From positions 1 to 64,000 of the forward strand of contig JALFNN010000045.1 in NCBI GenBank assembly GCA_022774325.1: a stretch of DNA of 64,000 bases, written 5' to 3'. A program made the translations under genes and the position numbers. This stretch comes from a bacterium (GTDB lineage: Bacteria > Bacillota > Clostridia > Lachnospirales > Lachnospiraceae). Positions 33,058 through 44,035 of the stretch are shown in pieces. How positions within the stretch are numbered: the first letter of the stretch is position 1; each line of letters begins with the position of its first letter. Under the pieces are notes generated by a model. That model saw only the letters and a program-made list of their open reading frames with translations. It was not told the DNA's origin and did no database searches.

Positions 33058-34260
33058 TTATTTCTTAAAGAAATCCGGAATCTTAATAGACTGCTCTTTT
33101 ACATTGCTTGCCGGCTTTCTCGGTGTCTGAAGCTGAGGCATCGTTCCGTTACCGGTACCTTGCTGGTAATTTCTTGTATTGTAAAGCGGTCTCTCCATAC
33201 CATAGTCGTTCTTCGGCATCGCCTGCGTTGTTCCTCCCATAGAACCTGCGCCTGAAAGCATACTGGATTTATGTTCCAGTCTGGACTGCAATTTGGATGC
33301 AGTTCCTCCCACACTGTGAAGTCCGGTTGCAATTACGGTAATCGTTGCTTCATCTGACTTAGAATCATCGTACATAGCACCAAAGATAATATTCGCTTCT
33401 TCTCCTGCGAGATCCTGTACATATTCAGCCGCATCACTTGCATCCATAAGAGTGATGTCTCCGGAAATATTGATAATTACATGAGAAGCCCCTGCAATTG
33501 TCGTCTCAAGCAACGGGCTGGCAACAGCCTGTTTAACAGCTTCCAATGCCTTGTCATCGCCTTTGCCCTGACCGATACCGATATGTGCAATTCCTTTGTC
33601 TGTCATGACAGTCTGAACATCCGCAAAGTCAAGGTTGATAAGTGACGGTACGTTGATCAAGTCGGTAATACCCTGAATACCCTGCTGAAGGACTTCATCT
33701 GCTTTCTTCAGTGCTTCCGGCATTGTTGTTCGTCTATCAACGATCTCAAGAAGTTTATCATTCGGGATAACAATCAATGTATCAACATTCTCTTTTAATT
33801 TTTCAATTCCTGCAAGCGCATTGTTCATTCTTGTTTTTGATTCGAAACGGAATGGTTTCGTAACAACACCTACAGTAAGCGCTCCCTGCTCTTTCGCAAT
33901 ACGTGCTACAACAGGCGTTGCACCGGTTCCGGTTCCGCCTCCCATACCACAGGTTACAAATACCATATCTGCACCCTTCAGTGCTGCTGAAATCTCTTCC
34001 GCACTTTCTTCTGCTGCCTTCTCACCGATCTCCGGTTTTGCTCCCGCGCCAAGTCCTTTGGTAAGCTTGTCTCCAATCTGCATCAGAGTCGGTGCCTTAC
34101 AGAGCTGAAGTGCCTGCTTATCTGTATTGATTGCAATAAATTCAACACCTGCAATCTGTTCGTCGATCATACGGTTCACAGCATTATTTCCACCGCCGCC
34201 AACACCAATTACGATTATTTTTGCTGCTGCTTCTGATTCGTTTGTCTTAATTTCTAACAA
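33058..34260 (-). CDS. ftsZ: Cell division protein FtsZ
   Basis: 400 residues. The tubulin-like GTPase that forms the division ring. [13 protein letters not shown] (19-31), the GGGTGTG signature (107-113) and the C-terminal peptide IKIPDFFKK that binds FtsA/SepF are all present. The best start is a TTG at 34258-34260, 8 nt after GGAGGAG; no ATG fits better. The last gene of the division cluster, about 130 bp after divIB. Confidence 0.97.
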   Translation of the reverse strand: MLEIKTNESEAAAKIIVIGVGGGGNNAVNRMIDEQIAGVEFIAINTDKQALQLCKAPTLMQIGDKLTKGLGAGAKPEIGEKAAEESAEEISAALKGADMVFVTCGMGGGTGTGATPVVARIAKEQGALTVGVVTKPFRFESKTRMNNALAGIEKLKENVDTLIVIPNDKLLEIVDRRTTMPEALKKADEVLQQGIQGITDLINVPSLINLDFADVQTVMTDKGIAHIGIGQGKGDDKALEAVKQAVASPLLETTIAGASHVIINISGDITLMDASDAAEYVQDLAGEEANIIFGAMYDDSKSDEATITVIATGLHSVGGTASKLQSRLEHKSSMLSGAGSMGGTTQAMPKNDYGMERPLYNTRNYQQGTGNGTMPQLQTPRKPASNVKEQSIKIPDFFKK

Positions 34261-34391
34261 GAGTTTCTCCTCCTTTGTCTCCTTATTATATTATACACCC
34301 AATATGTCCAATATACGATTAGCTATATATCAACTATAATATAGTTTTTTTTCCAAAATATCAATAGAATTTTGTATATTTTTCTAATTTT

Positions 34392-35156
34392 TTACTCACT
34401 TTCTTCCGGTAGGACATCTTTTTCAAAGCTGATTGTCGTGTGATCCTCGTCATATCTCTCCAGATGAAGCGTCCCTTTCTGATCCCCGAGTTTCTCCAGG
34501 ATCGGCGGAATCTGTGCAATCCTGTCTGCCAGATTCTCATCACCGATGATCGCACATTTATTTCCAAAATACAAATACAAATCCGAGCCTCTGCACAAAA
34601 TCCGATCCGGCTTCAGGTCATATTTCTTCAGCGTGTTACTCATATCCAGCAAATGCTCAAAAACCTTCTTGTTGTCCTTCCCGACCGGAAGTTCCTCGAA
34701 AAGCTCTGCTTCACTCACGGTAAGACCTTCGATACACGGCACATCATCCCACCATTCTTTTGTTCGCGCCAGCACCACGCCATCCTTATCAAAATATACG
34801 AAATCATCTCCGACTATAATATAACCTACAATTTTCTTTTCCGTCACTTGAACTCGAATCGTCCATGGATTGGCAAGCCCCACCTTGGCCTCTTCCAACG
34901 CAGGCAGCATCTCATAATCTGTAAAATGATATTTGCAGAGCAAATATACGGAATTCGTTGAAAATTCATCCTGCTGCAGCCAGTCTGCAATTTCCTGCTT
35001 AGATAGAATTTGATTCCCCTCCACTTCTATTTTTCGAACCTGAAATAAAAGGAGAAATCCAATCATAACAAAGCAGATCAGCATAACCAGCAGAATGATT
35101 GCATAAATCGTCCGCTTCTTGATTCGTCGTTTTTTGTGATTCTGTTCTTCACTCAT
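34392..35156 (-). CDS. divIB: Cell division protein DivIB/FtsQ
   Basis: 254 residues: a basic cytoplasmic N-terminus (KKRRIKKRTIY), one membrane helix (about 15-38), and an outside POTRA domain beginning VRKIEVEGNQILSKQEI. The FtsQ-type beta domain follows, with the DGVVLARTKEW segment. It links the FtsZ ring to septal wall synthesis together with FtsL. AAGGAGG site before the ATG. Confidence 0.88.
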   Translation of the reverse strand: MSEEQNHKKRRIKKRTIYAIILLVMLICFVMIGFLLLFQVRKIEVEGNQILSKQEIADWLQQDEFSTNSVYLLCKYHFTDYEMLPALEEAKVGLANPWTIRVQVTEKKIVGYIIVGDDFVYFDKDGVVLARTKEWWDDVPCIEGLTVSEAELFEELPVGKDNKKVFEHLLDMSNTLKKYDLKPDRILCRGSDLYLYFGNKCAIIGDENLADRIAQIPPILEKLGDQKGTLHLERYDEDHTTISFEKDVLPEESE

Positions 35157-35217
35157 CCAAATGCCTCCTTATTATTTATCAGCTGTCCTTTTCAGGCAGC
35201 ATTTTCCTCCCTAAGGT

Positions 35218-36303
35218 TCATTCTACCAGACTTGACACACTAAGCACAAGCCCCATTTCAATCAAAAGGAAAACAACGGACGTCCCTCCGTAACTGATGA
35301 ACGGAAGAGTAATCCCTGTATTCGGTATTGTATTTGTAACGACCGCAATATTCAGAATCACTTGTATCATCATATGCGCCATCGCTCCCGATGCGATCAG
35401 TGCGCCAAAAAGATCTCGGCTGTGCGTTGCGATCAAAAAAAATCTCCAGATCAGAATCAGGAACAAAAAGACGATAAAAGCCGCCCCCACCAGTCCGAGT
35501 TCTTCACATATAATAGAAAAAATCATGTCATTTTGCGCTTCGGGCACAAACCCGAGCTTCTGGACACTATTTCCAAGACCGGTTCCGAAAAGTCCGCCCG
35601 ATCCAATGGCATAAAGCCCCTGCAGGGTCTGATATCCCTTCTCATAATTTTCAGGATTTCTCCAGATTGCAAGACGTTCCAGACGGTAGCTTTCGAGAGC
35701 CAGAAAGATTCCCATAAACGCGCACCCCAACACCCCCATGCCGACAAACTGTGCATATCGAGGGCTGGCAACAAATACCAGTACGACGCCGATCCCCAGA
35801 ATGATGATTGCCGTACTCATATTACTGGTACCGACCAGTCCCACGATTGGGAGCATCCAGAGAACAATTCTGAACATAGTCCCTGTTTTCGCAATCGTCT
35901 TTGCATGTTTCGTCACGATCCATGACAAGAAAATAATAAGCGCAACTTTCGCAAATTCAGAAGGCTGAAAAGAAAACGGACCCAAAGATAACCATCTTTT
36001 GGATCCGTTATACTCTTTTCCGAATAGCATAACCGCAATTGACAGCCCAACCGCTGCCAGATAGCAGACTGCTGCAAACTGCTGCCATACATGATAATCG
36101 ATCCCGGCAACCCAGAACATCATAACAAGCCCCAGGATCGTTGCAAACACCTGCTTCTTCAGATAGTAGAAAGAATCGTGAAATTTCACGTCACCATTGT
36201 ATGCGCTGGTACTGTATAGAATCACCAGGCCTACTGCGACCAGCAGAAACACTATGACAAGAAGCGTATAATCCATTCGCTTCTTTTTCTCTTTCTCCGC
36301 CAA
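35218..36303 (-). CDS. ftsW: SEDS-family glycosyltransferase FtsW/SpoVE
   Basis: 361 residues, about ten membrane helices. NSVQKLGFVPEAQNDMIFSIICEELG and NTGITLPFISYGGTS are the SEDS signatures. It polymerises glycan with a class B PBP at the septum. The start at 36303 is a TTG with GAGGAAG rather far upstream; an ATG at residue 11 (MDYTLLVIV) is the alternative. Located between murD and divIB, as in other division clusters, but murG is missing from this position. A second SEDS gene lies at 47134-48297. Confidence 0.92.
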   Translation of the reverse strand: MAEKEKKKRMDYTLLVIVFLLVAVGLVILYSTSAYNGDVKFHDSFYYLKKQVFATILGLVMMFWVAGIDYHVWQQFAAVCYLAAVGLSIAVMLFGKEYNGSKRWLSLGPFSFQPSEFAKVALIIFLSWIVTKHAKTIAKTGTMFRIVLWMLPIVGLVGTSNMSTAIIILGIGVVLVFVASPRYAQFVGMGVLGCAFMGIFLALESYRLERLAIWRNPENYEKGYQTLQGLYAIGSGGLFGTGLGNSVQKLGFVPEAQNDMIFSIICEELGLVGAAFIVFLFLILIWRFFLIATHSRDLFGALIASGAMAHMMIQVILNIAVVTNTIPNTGITLPFISYGGTSVVFLLIEMGLVLSVSSLVE

Positions 36304-36324
36304 TCCGGCTCACTTCCTCACTTT

Positions 36325-37674
36325 TTATAATGCAAGCACATATTTCTTAAATTCATCTCCGCGTACTTCATAATTCGGAAACATTCCCCAGCTCGCACAT
36401 GCCGGAGAAAGCAGAACTGCATCTCCGGGATTAGCAAGTTCCACACAAGTGTCCATTGCCTCCTCAAAAGTATCTCTCAGAATGCAGTCATGAAATCCGC
36501 ATTCTGCCGCTTCCCTCTGTATCTGCTCCTTCGTTGCGCCGATCAAAACCAGATAACGTACTTTTCCGTCAAAGCTGCGGATCCATTCATGAAAGTCAGA
36601 CTGTTTATCGTAACCTCCTCCAATCAGGACCGTAGGCCGGTTCATTGCCTGAATTCCCTTGATTGCCGCATCCGGATTGGTTCCTTTTGAATCATTATAA
36701 TAGACAACTCCGCCTTTCTCAGCCACAAACTCGATCCGGTGTTCTACTCCTTTAAATGACTTTACTGTATCGCGGATCACATCCAGATCCACTCCATAGA
36801 CAGCCGCCATTGCAACAGCTGCCATTACATTCTCATAATTGTGTACGCCCAGAATCTGCAGTTCCTCCGTACGGCAGATCAAAATACCTTCCTTATCTTT
36901 ATCCGGTTTGTAAATGATCGCACCATCATCCAGATAAATCCCCTGTTCCAATTTATGCGCACTACTGAAAAATAGAACCGAAGCATCGATCTTATCCGCC
37001 ATACCACGTGTAACTTCATCTTCATAATTCAGTATACAGGTATCCTCGGAGGTCTGATTCTTCGCTATATCCTGTTTCGCCTGAATATAAGCTTCCATCG
37101 TGTGGTGTCTGTTCAGATGATCCGGCGTGATGTTCAGAACCGCACTGACTTTCGGCCTGAATGTAAGGATACTCTCCAGCTGGAAACTGGACAGCTCCGC
37201 GACGATCACTGAATCCTCCCTCGTTTCGTTCGCAACCGTCGTATAAGGATTGCCAATATTTCCGACAACAAACACACTTTCAAACGCATTCTTCATAATC
37301 TCGCCAAGGAGGGAGGTCGTCGTCGTCTTTCCATTGGTTCCCGTAATTCCGAGAATCTCACCTTTTCCACACACATACGCGAGTTCGATCTCTCCCCAGA
37401 CAGGAATTCCTTCTTCTTTCATCCGAAGTACGATTGGAAGATCCGTCGGAACTCCCGGACTCATTACCACCAGATCAAGCCTCGCAAGTTCCTCCTCGGG
37501 AAATGTTCCGAGAATTACCCTTGCACCGGTCTGATTTGCAACAGCAGCCGCATCCAGTTTCTCATTTCCATCATAAAGAATCACTTCTGCCCCTTTATCT
37601 GCCAGCAGCCTGCAAGAGCCGGTACCACTGATGCCTGCACCAAAAACAAGCACTTTCTTCCCTTGTAAATCCAT
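36325..37674 (-). CDS. murD: UDP-N-acetylmuramoylalanine-D-glutamate ligase
   Basis: 449 residues from the ATG at 37674 with GGAGG upstream; a longer frame adds 17 basic residues. The cytoplasmic ligase adding D-glutamate to the wall precursor. GAGISGTG (Rossmann-like UDP-sugar domain), the ATP loop GITGTNGKTTT, HRIEFV and DSKGTNPDA are characteristic. It lies between mraY and ftsW. Confidence 0.96.
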   Translation of the reverse strand: MDLQGKKVLVFGAGISGTGSCRLLADKGAEVILYDGNEKLDAAAVANQTGARVILGTFPEEELARLDLVVMSPGVPTDLPIVLRMKEEGIPVWGEIELAYVCGKGEILGITGTNGKTTTTSLLGEIMKNAFESVFVVGNIGNPYTTVANETREDSVIVAELSSFQLESILTFRPKVSAVLNITPDHLNRHHTMEAYIQAKQDIAKNQTSEDTCILNYEDEVTRGMADKIDASVLFFSSAHKLEQGIYLDDGAIIYKPDKDKEGILICRTEELQILGVHNYENVMAAVAMAAVYGVDLDVIRDTVKSFKGVEHRIEFVAEKGGVVYYNDSKGTNPDAAIKGIQAMNRPTVLIGGGYDKQSDFHEWIRSFDGKVRYLVLIGATKEQIQREAAECGFHDCILRDTFEEAMDTCVELANPGDAVLLSPACASWGMFPNYEVRGDEFKKYVLAL

Positions 37675-37705
37675 CTTTCTTCCTCCTACCTTTCTTCTTC
37701 TTCGC

Positions 37706-38665
37706 TTAAAGCGCCAGAAGGGCAATCAGGCATAAAATAGCCGTAACAATTGAAAATACTGCGACAACTCTCGTTTCACTCCATCCGCAAAGTTCAAAAT
37801 GATGATGGATCGGAGCCATCTTAAAAAATCTCTTCCCACCCGTTTTCTTAAAATATGCAACCTGTATCATAACAGAAAGCACCTCGATCAGATAAATAAG
37901 TCCGACAATTATGATAAACAGCGGCATCTGAAGCATATAGGCTGCCGAAGCCACAAAACCTCCCAGCGCCAGCGAACCGGTGTCTCCCATGAAAACACTT
38001 GCCGGATATACATTGAACAGTAGAAATCCAAGAAGCGCTCCGACAACCGCACAGGTAATCGGCTCGATTCCACTCTTATTTCCCATCGCAACGACTGTGA
38101 AAAATGTAGCCACAAGCACCGTCACACTAGATGCAAGGCCATCCAGACCATCCGTAAAATTCACTCCGTTCACCGTACCGATAACAGCAAAAAACAGAAC
38201 CGGAATTGCAAGCCATCCGATATCCCAGTAGTATTTCCCGCCGGTAAAAGGAACCAGCATCGTAAGCGGGACCTTTGCAACCTTAACAATGTAAAATGCA
38301 AAAATCGCAGTCACCACAATCTGGAGTGCCATTTTCTGCATCGGCATGAGGCCATCGGAACGCTTTAGTACAACCTTCAGATAATCATCCAGGAATCCAA
38401 TCATTCCAAACCCCAGCGTCACAAAAAGGACCGGGATCACTTTTGGATATTCCCTGACATAGATCAGGGATGTCATCGTAATCGCGAACAGGATGATCAC
38501 GCCTCCCATTGTCGGAGTTCCTGCTTTCTTAAGATGAGACTTCACTCCTTCCTCACGCTCTGTCTGCCCCATCTTCATCCTTCTGAGAATCGGTATCACA
38601 ATAGGTCCGGTCAATACACTCAGTCCAAATGCTATCAGCACTGGAATTACCATCTTATAATCCAT
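37706..38665 (-). CDS. mraY: Phospho-N-acetylmuramoyl-pentapeptide transferase
   Basis: 319 residues, ten membrane helices. The enzyme makes lipid I. KKAGTPTMGG, FLDDYLKV, NGVNFTDGLDGLAS and the C-terminal PIHHHFELCGWSE are invariant family motifs, including the catalytic aspartates. About 110 bp separate it from the PBP gene upstream. Confidence 0.97.
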   Translation of the reverse strand: MDYKMVIPVLIAFGLSVLTGPIVIPILRRMKMGQTEREEGVKSHLKKAGTPTMGGVIILFAITMTSLIYVREYPKVIPVLFVTLGFGMIGFLDDYLKVVLKRSDGLMPMQKMALQIVVTAIFAFYIVKVAKVPLTMLVPFTGGKYYWDIGWLAIPVLFFAVIGTVNGVNFTDGLDGLASSVTVLVATFFTVVAMGNKSGIEPITCAVVGALLGFLLFNVYPASVFMGDTGSLALGGFVASAAYMLQMPLFIIIVGLIYLIEVLSVMIQVAYFKKTGGKRFFKMAPIHHHFELCGWSETRVVAVFSIVTAILCLIALLAL

Positions 38666-38775
38666 AACGCACCTCTTATTTCTTTCGTTTTTTTCTACGC
38701 ATTTAGTATAATGTATCTGTTTCCATTTGTAAAGTGGACACTTCCGACCTTTTACCTTTCGTCCTTCTCATTTTC

Positions 38776-40503
38776 CTATGACTGTTTTTCTATTCCCAGA
38801 TATGGAAGTACATTATCGAAAATGTCCCTCACAACCGGGGCAGCGATCGTCCCTCCATAATAGACACCCTGTGGATTGTAGATTACTGCCATCGCCAGCA
38901 CTTCCGGATCATCTGCCGGTGCGAAGCCAACAAAAGAAGCAATATATTTTCTCGCGCTCCTTGGCAGCGTCTGACTGGTTGCCGTTTTCCCGCCGATTCG
39001 ATACCCTTCAATATAGGCATTCTTTCCTCCACCTTCTGACACAACCGTTTCCAGTACAGCCTGCATTGTCTCAGAAACCTCCTGCGACAGAATTCTTTTG
39101 CCTTCCCCATAATCAAATGTCTCCGTCTTCTCCCCATCCGCCCGATAAGTTGCCATTCCAAAATGCGGGGTGATCCTTTCCCCGCCATTGATAAGGGAAC
39201 TGATCGTCGCAGCCATCTGGATCGGTGTTACCTGAAAAGACTGTCCAAAGGACATCGTAGCCAGTTCCACCTGACCGACATTTTCTTTCTTGTGCATAAT
39301 CGTATCAGCCTCCCCCGGAAGATCCACTCCTGTTTTTTCCAACAGACCGAATTTTTCAAAATACTTGTAAAAATTATCTACTCCCAGTCGCAATCCAACT
39401 TCAATAAAAACCGGATTACAGGAGTTCTGCACTCCCTGCACAAACGTTTCCGCACCATGGCCGGTCGTTCTTGCACAGCGGATCTTTCTGTCTTCCACAA
39501 TTTTATATCCCGGACAATAGAACTGATCCGTAAGGTTTACCACTCCCTCCTCCAATGCCGCAGAAGCCGTGAACACTTTAAATACGGATCCCGGTTCATA
39601 TGTATCATTGATGCATCGATTTCTCCACATCTGATTCAAGCGTTCCTGTTTGACTTCATCATCCAGTTCCGAAGTATCCTCTTCCATATTCAAAGTAAAT
39701 GGATCATTCAGATTAAATTCCGGAATATTAACGCAGGCATAGATTTCACCATTTTGGGGATTCATCACAAGGATAACTACTGCATCGGCCTCTTTCTCCT
39801 CCATGACTTTCAACGCAGCCTGCTGTGCATACATCTGAATATTATAATCCAGACTGATTTGAAGTGTCTCTCCGGCTACCGGTTCTATCCGGTCCTCCGC
39901 AATTCCTTCCAGTTCGATTCCCCTTGCATCCGTCGTTGTAAGAATCGTCCCGTTCGTCCCTTTCAGCCATTTTTCATATTTCACTTCCAGTCCTATGATT
40001 CCCTGATTATCCCCTCCGGTGAACCCAATCACTTTCGATGCGAGACTGTCATATGGATAATACCGTTTAAAATCTTCATCTATTTTCACTCCGTCAAGAT
40101 CATATTCCCGGATTCTGTCCCCTGTCTCTTTATCAACATTCGTCTTTATCTTTTCTCTTGAGGAAATCTTCTCTGCTTTTTTACGTATTTCACCGGACGA
40201 AATCCCCAGTTCTTTTGAAAGTACTTCAATGACTCTCTCTGGTTCCTTGATCTGGCTGTGAATAACTGAAATCGTGCACACCGTTCTGTTCGTAGCGAGT
40301 ACAACTCCGTTTCTATCCACAATTTCTCCTCTTGCAGCCTTAATTTCCCGTTCACGCTCATGCAGCGCTTTTGCCTTTTCCTGATAATACTCTGCATCGA
40401 AGATCATCAGATAGACAAGCCTTCCCAGCAGCCCCAGTATCATCACCGCCGCTGCCAGAAATACGACAAGCATTTTCTTTTTATTATATGTTTTGTTGCG
40501 CAT
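38776..40503 (-). CDS. Class B penicillin-binding protein (FtsI/SpoVD type), KTA variant
   Basis: 575 residues: a short cytoplasmic part, one membrane helix (about 11-35), a dimerisation domain (AARGEIVDRNGVVLATN) and a transpeptidase domain. Catalytic Ser306 is in EPGSVFKVF (SxxK) and SCN is at 361-363. The third motif reads GGKTATSQT (KTA at 506-508) instead of KTG. There is no PASTA domain, so it is not a full-length SpoVD. It lies after a second class B PBP; which of the two serves vegetative division and which sporulation cannot be decided from sequence. Confidence 0.92.
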   Translation of the reverse strand: MRNKTYNKKKMLVVFLAAAVMILGLLGRLVYLMIFDAEYYQEKAKALHEREREIKAARGEIVDRNGVVLATNRTVCTISVIHSQIKEPERVIEVLSKELGISSGEIRKKAEKISSREKIKTNVDKETGDRIREYDLDGVKIDEDFKRYYPYDSLASKVIGFTGGDNQGIIGLEVKYEKWLKGTNGTILTTTDARGIELEGIAEDRIEPVAGETLQISLDYNIQMYAQQAALKVMEEKEADAVVILVMNPQNGEIYACVNIPEFNLNDPFTLNMEEDTSELDDEVKQERLNQMWRNRCINDTYEPGSVFKVFTASAALEEGVVNLTDQFYCPGYKIVEDRKIRCARTTGHGAETFVQGVQNSCNPVFIEVGLRLGVDNFYKYFEKFGLLEKTGVDLPGEADTIMHKKENVGQVELATMSFGQSFQVTPIQMAATISSLINGGERITPHFGMATYRADGEKTETFDYGEGKRILSQEVSETMQAVLETVVSEGGGKNAYIEGYRIGGKTATSQTLPRSARKYIASFVGFAPADDPEVLAMAVIYNPQGVYYGGTIAAPVVRDIFDNVLPYLGIEKQS

Positions 40504-40580
40504 AAAAACCCCGGACCTTCAAATATGTTATCTTCCATTTCTATAACATATTATTCTTTGCCCGGGGTTATACCCTTCAT

Positions 40581-42440
40581 TTATTCAGCTGAAGCCTTTG
40601 TAATATTCAGATACGGAAACGCTTCCTTCATAATATCCGCGGCAAGCTGTGAAATCTGATTACTGCATCTTGCCTGATTCGGCACATTCGGTTCATCGAT
40701 CACAACATAAACGACGATTTCCGGGTTATCCTGTGGTGCATAACCGATAAAGGAAACTACGTTCTTATTCTCACCACGAGGGAGTTTCTCTGCGGTACCT
40801 GTTTTTCCTCCCACATCATAGCCTTCCACTTTCGCATATTTTCCACTGCCGTTTTCAACAACACTGTGCATATAGCTTTTCAACATCTCAGACGTCTTCT
40901 TCGATATCGTTCTTTTCTCCAGAACCGGTTCAATCGTTTCTGTGACATTCCCATTTTCATCACGAATCGCCTTAACCACATGCGGTTCATAATAATTCCC
41001 CCCATTTATCAGGGAACAGAAACCTGAGATCAACTGCACCATAGTCACATTGAAGTTCTGCCCGAAGGAGTTCGTTGCAAGATCTGTGCTTCCCATATTG
41101 TCGGGCTGATACAAAAGTGCCGAAGTCGCCGCATCTCCCGGGAGATCAATCCCACTATACTCACCAAATCCAAATATGTGTTGATATTTGCTGAACTCTT
41201 CTGTTCCGATATCAAGGCCGATTTCCATCAAAGCTACATTGCAGGAATTCTCCATAACCTGTGTCAGATTCTGATACCCATGTCCTCCTTCATCATAAGA
41301 AATACATTTGATATCATGATCACCCACATGAAGGTAGCCTCCGCAGTAATAGGTCTCATCCCCGGTCAGCTTTCCGATTTCCAGACCTGTTGCCACGGTA
41401 AATGGTTTGATCGTAGACCCCGGTTCATAAGTATCGGACACACAGAAATTTCTCCAGAGTCCATTCAGAATATCCAGCTTCTCTTCACTGGACATTGCCG
41501 CAATCTGCTCTTCTGAATAATAATTTGACAAATCTCTTGGATTGTTCAGATCAAAAATCGGCAGCGAAGACATGGCAAGAATCTCACCTGTATTCGGGTT
41601 CATCATAATTACCGCCCCGTTTTTAAATCCGCCTCCCTGTGTTGCTTCATTTCTATGCTCTTCATAAAATGCAGACAGATGTTTCTCTACGATTGACTGA
41701 AGATTTGCATCCAGCGTTGTTACGATCGTACTGCCATTGACCGGTTCTTTCACCGTCTGCGTTGTGGACGCCTCCGTGTTTTGATACCCGTATTTTCGTC
41801 CATCCGTTCCATTCAGCGTACTGTTATAATATGCCTCAAGACCGGCAGCTCCCACATTTCCATCTACACTGAATCCGATTACATCGCATGCAAGCGTATC
41901 ATAAGGATATTTTCTGACGTAGTCTTCCTCCAGCCAGATACCCTGAATATCCGTATTCCCTTCCACAGCTTTTTCATAAGCTTTTGCAGTATCATAGTCT
42001 ATTCCCTTTTTCAGAATAGTATAGCGACTGGTCGGGTCTTCCTCCAGAATATTGAGAACCGTTTCCGCTTCAATTCCGAAATACGTCTGAAGAGCTTCCG
42101 TCGTCGCCTGCTTATATGTCTCTGCTTTTTTTTCATTACTCAAAAGTACTTTGGCATCCAGAATCACATTATACACACGTTCACTGGTCGCAAGCTTTGT
42201 GCCGTTGCCGTCCACGATATCACCACGTTTAAACGGGATCGTTCTGCTTGTGTACTGCTGTTGATCCAGTACGATCTTCGTATAATTTTCTCCTTCCGAG
42301 GCATTGATGTAAGTAATTCTTCCGATGAGAATAACAAAAGCCAGTAATATCAACATAAAGAGTATTACCAGCTTTTTCTGCATCCCTTTCGTGAATTTTT
42401 GCCTCAAAGCAGGAACTTTTCTTTTCTTTCTTTTTGACAT
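40581..42440 (-). CDS. Class B penicillin-binding protein (FtsI type)
   Basis: 619 residues from the ATG at 42440 with AGGTGA upstream (a GTG nine bases earlier is the alternative). Membrane helix at about 22-42, dimerisation domain (FKRGDIVDGNGTKLATSE), then the transpeptidase with Ser342 in EPGSTIKPF, SCN at 399-401 and GGKTGTAEK (KTG at 546-548). All three motifs are canonical. It follows ftsL by 23 bp, the usual place for ftsI. Confidence 0.93.
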   Translation of the reverse strand: MSKRKKRKVPALRQKFTKGMQKKLVILFMLILLAFVILIGRITYINASEGENYTKIVLDQQQYTSRTIPFKRGDIVDGNGTKLATSERVYNVILDAKVLLSNEKKAETYKQATTEALQTYFGIEAETVLNILEEDPTSRYTILKKGIDYDTAKAYEKAVEGNTDIQGIWLEEDYVRKYPYDTLACDVIGFSVDGNVGAAGLEAYYNSTLNGTDGRKYGYQNTEASTTQTVKEPVNGSTIVTTLDANLQSIVEKHLSAFYEEHRNEATQGGGFKNGAVIMMNPNTGEILAMSSLPIFDLNNPRDLSNYYSEEQIAAMSSEEKLDILNGLWRNFCVSDTYEPGSTIKPFTVATGLEIGKLTGDETYYCGGYLHVGDHDIKCISYDEGGHGYQNLTQVMENSCNVALMEIGLDIGTEEFSKYQHIFGFGEYSGIDLPGDAATSALLYQPDNMGSTDLATNSFGQNFNVTMVQLISGFCSLINGGNYYEPHVVKAIRDENGNVTETIEPVLEKRTISKKTSEMLKSYMHSVVENGSGKYAKVEGYDVGGKTGTAEKLPRGENKNVVSFIGYAPQDNPEIVVYVVIDEPNVPNQARCSNQISQLAADIMKEAFPYLNITKASAE

Positions 42441-42463
42441 TTGATTCACCTTGCATTTCTGTT

Positions 42464-43006
42464 CTATTTTTTCATCTGTTCAGACTGAGCCAGCACTCCG
42501 CTTTTCGGGATATCCTGATACTGCTTCATATAATCACTTACCGGATTCTGATAGGTAACAACCTGATCAGAATTTGCATAGACCATTCCCAGTTCATTGA
42601 TTGCTTTCTCTCTAACTTCTTCCAAATTCACAGAATCTGTGATGGAATTGTATCTTGTCGTATTTTCCTCCCGTATATCAGCAAGCTCCTGCTGCAGTTC
42701 TGAAATATGTTCAGATCGATTCGTAAGCTCTGTACGCATCTGAAGATACCATACGCATGCCACCAGTGCGATTACTGCTGCAAAAGCAAGAAATGCTACG
42801 TATGCCGGACTCATATGCAGTGCTTTCTTCCGGTTCTGTCTCACCTGACGGCTGACTCTCTTCTTACGGCGTGGCTCTTCAACCACTCGTTCCCGTCTTC
42901 GCGGCATCACCTTATTTTGCCGAACCGTATTTCCATATATGTACATTCCACTATGTGCCTGTGGGCGTCTTGCTGTCTCTACATAATTATTCCGCCTTGC
43001 TGCCAT
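42464..43006 (-). CDS. ftsL: Cell division protein FtsL
   Basis: 180 residues from the ATG at 43006. A basic cytoplasmic N-terminus (EEPRRKKRVSRQVRQNRKKAL), one membrane helix (AYVAFLAFAAVIALVACVWYL), and a leucine-zipper-like coiled coil outside (ELTNRSEHISELQQELADI). Identified mainly by architecture and its place between rsmH and ftsI, because FtsL sequences diverge strongly. The cytoplasmic part is longer than in most FtsL proteins. Confidence 0.85.
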   Translation of the reverse strand: MAARRNNYVETARRPQAHSGMYIYGNTVRQNKVMPRRRERVVEEPRRKKRVSRQVRQNRKKALHMSPAYVAFLAFAAVIALVACVWYLQMRTELTNRSEHISELQQELADIREENTTRYNSITDSVNLEEVREKAINELGMVYANSDQVVTYQNPVSDYMKQYQDIPKSGVLAQSEQMKK

Positions 43007-43045
43007 AAGGCACCATCCTTTCAAATTAAATATATCCCTTGTATT

Positions 43046-43981
43046 CTATCTTCTTTCAAAAATACGAAGCTTTGCGCTTTTTGAGCGGCTGTTTTCTTCC
43101 ATCTCTTCTTCACTCGGAAGAACCGGCTTCTTCGTAACAACACGTCCCTTGGATACTTTACCACACACGCACATCGGAAATGTACTTGGACAAGTACAGG
43201 GATTTTCATTTTTCTTAAAAATACCTTTTACAATTCTGTCTTCCAGCGAATGGAACGTAATGATACAGATCCTTCCGCCCGGATTCAATATATCAATCAT
43301 ATCATCCAGCGAATCCCGAAGCACCTCCAGTTCCCTGTTGCATTCAATCCGAATTGCCTGGAATGTTCTCTTTGCCGGATGTCCTGATGTCTTCTGAACC
43401 TTCATCGGTATAGACTGTTTGATGATCTCGGCAAGCTGTCCAGTCGTTTCGATTGGACCTTTCTCACGTTCGGCCACGATATGTTTCGCGATATTTTTCG
43501 CGAACTTATCTTCTCCGTAGTCACGTATAATGCGAAAAAGGTCCATCTCACTGTAGCCATTGACGATGTCCTTTGCCGTTACACTCTGTCTGGTGTCCAT
43601 TCTCATATCCAAAGGTGCATCTGCCCGATAGGAGAATCCTCGGTCTGCCGTATCCAGCTGATAAGATGACACGCCCAGATCAAGTACGATCCCATCTACT
43701 TTGTCAATGCCGATTTCATGGAGCCTCAGTTTCATATCACAATAATTGCTCCGGATTATTGTAACTCTCTCCCCGAAACTGAGTAATCGTTCGCTTGCCG
43801 CCTCGATTGCAGCAGCGTCCTGGTCTATTCCTATAAAACTCCCCTTGTTACTTAAACGCCGACATACTTCATAAGCATGTCCGCCTCCACCAAGCGTCCC
43901 ATCGACGTAAATACCGTCCGGCTTGATGGCAAGGCCCTCGATTGTCTCCTCCAGTAATACTGATTTGTGTTCAAATGCCAT
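43046..43981 (-). CDS. rsmH: 16S rRNA m4C1402 methyltransferase
   Basis: 311 residues. [14 protein letters not shown] (SAM site), [30 protein letters not shown] and [14 protein letters not shown] are the family signatures. It methylates the P-site base C1402. GGAGGACACT precedes the ATG. Formerly mraW; second gene of the mraZ operon. Confidence 0.97.
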   Translation of the reverse strand: MAFEHKSVLLEETIEGLAIKPDGIYVDGTLGGGGHAYEVCRRLSNKGSFIGIDQDAAAIEAASERLLSFGERVTIIRSNYCDMKLRLHEIGIDKVDGIVLDLGVSSYQLDTADRGFSYRADAPLDMRMDTRQSVTAKDIVNGYSEMDLFRIIRDYGEDKFAKNIAKHIVAEREKGPIETTGQLAEIIKQSIPMKVQKTSGHPAKRTFQAIRIECNRELEVLRDSLDDMIDILNPGGRICIITFHSLEDRIVKGIFKKNENPCTCPSTFPMCVCGKVSKGRVVTKKPVLPSEEEMEENSRSKSAKLRIFERR

Positions 43982-44035
43982 AGTGTCCTCCTATTGAAAC
44001 GAATCATTGCAATCCGTTTCGCTTTTGTGATCCGG

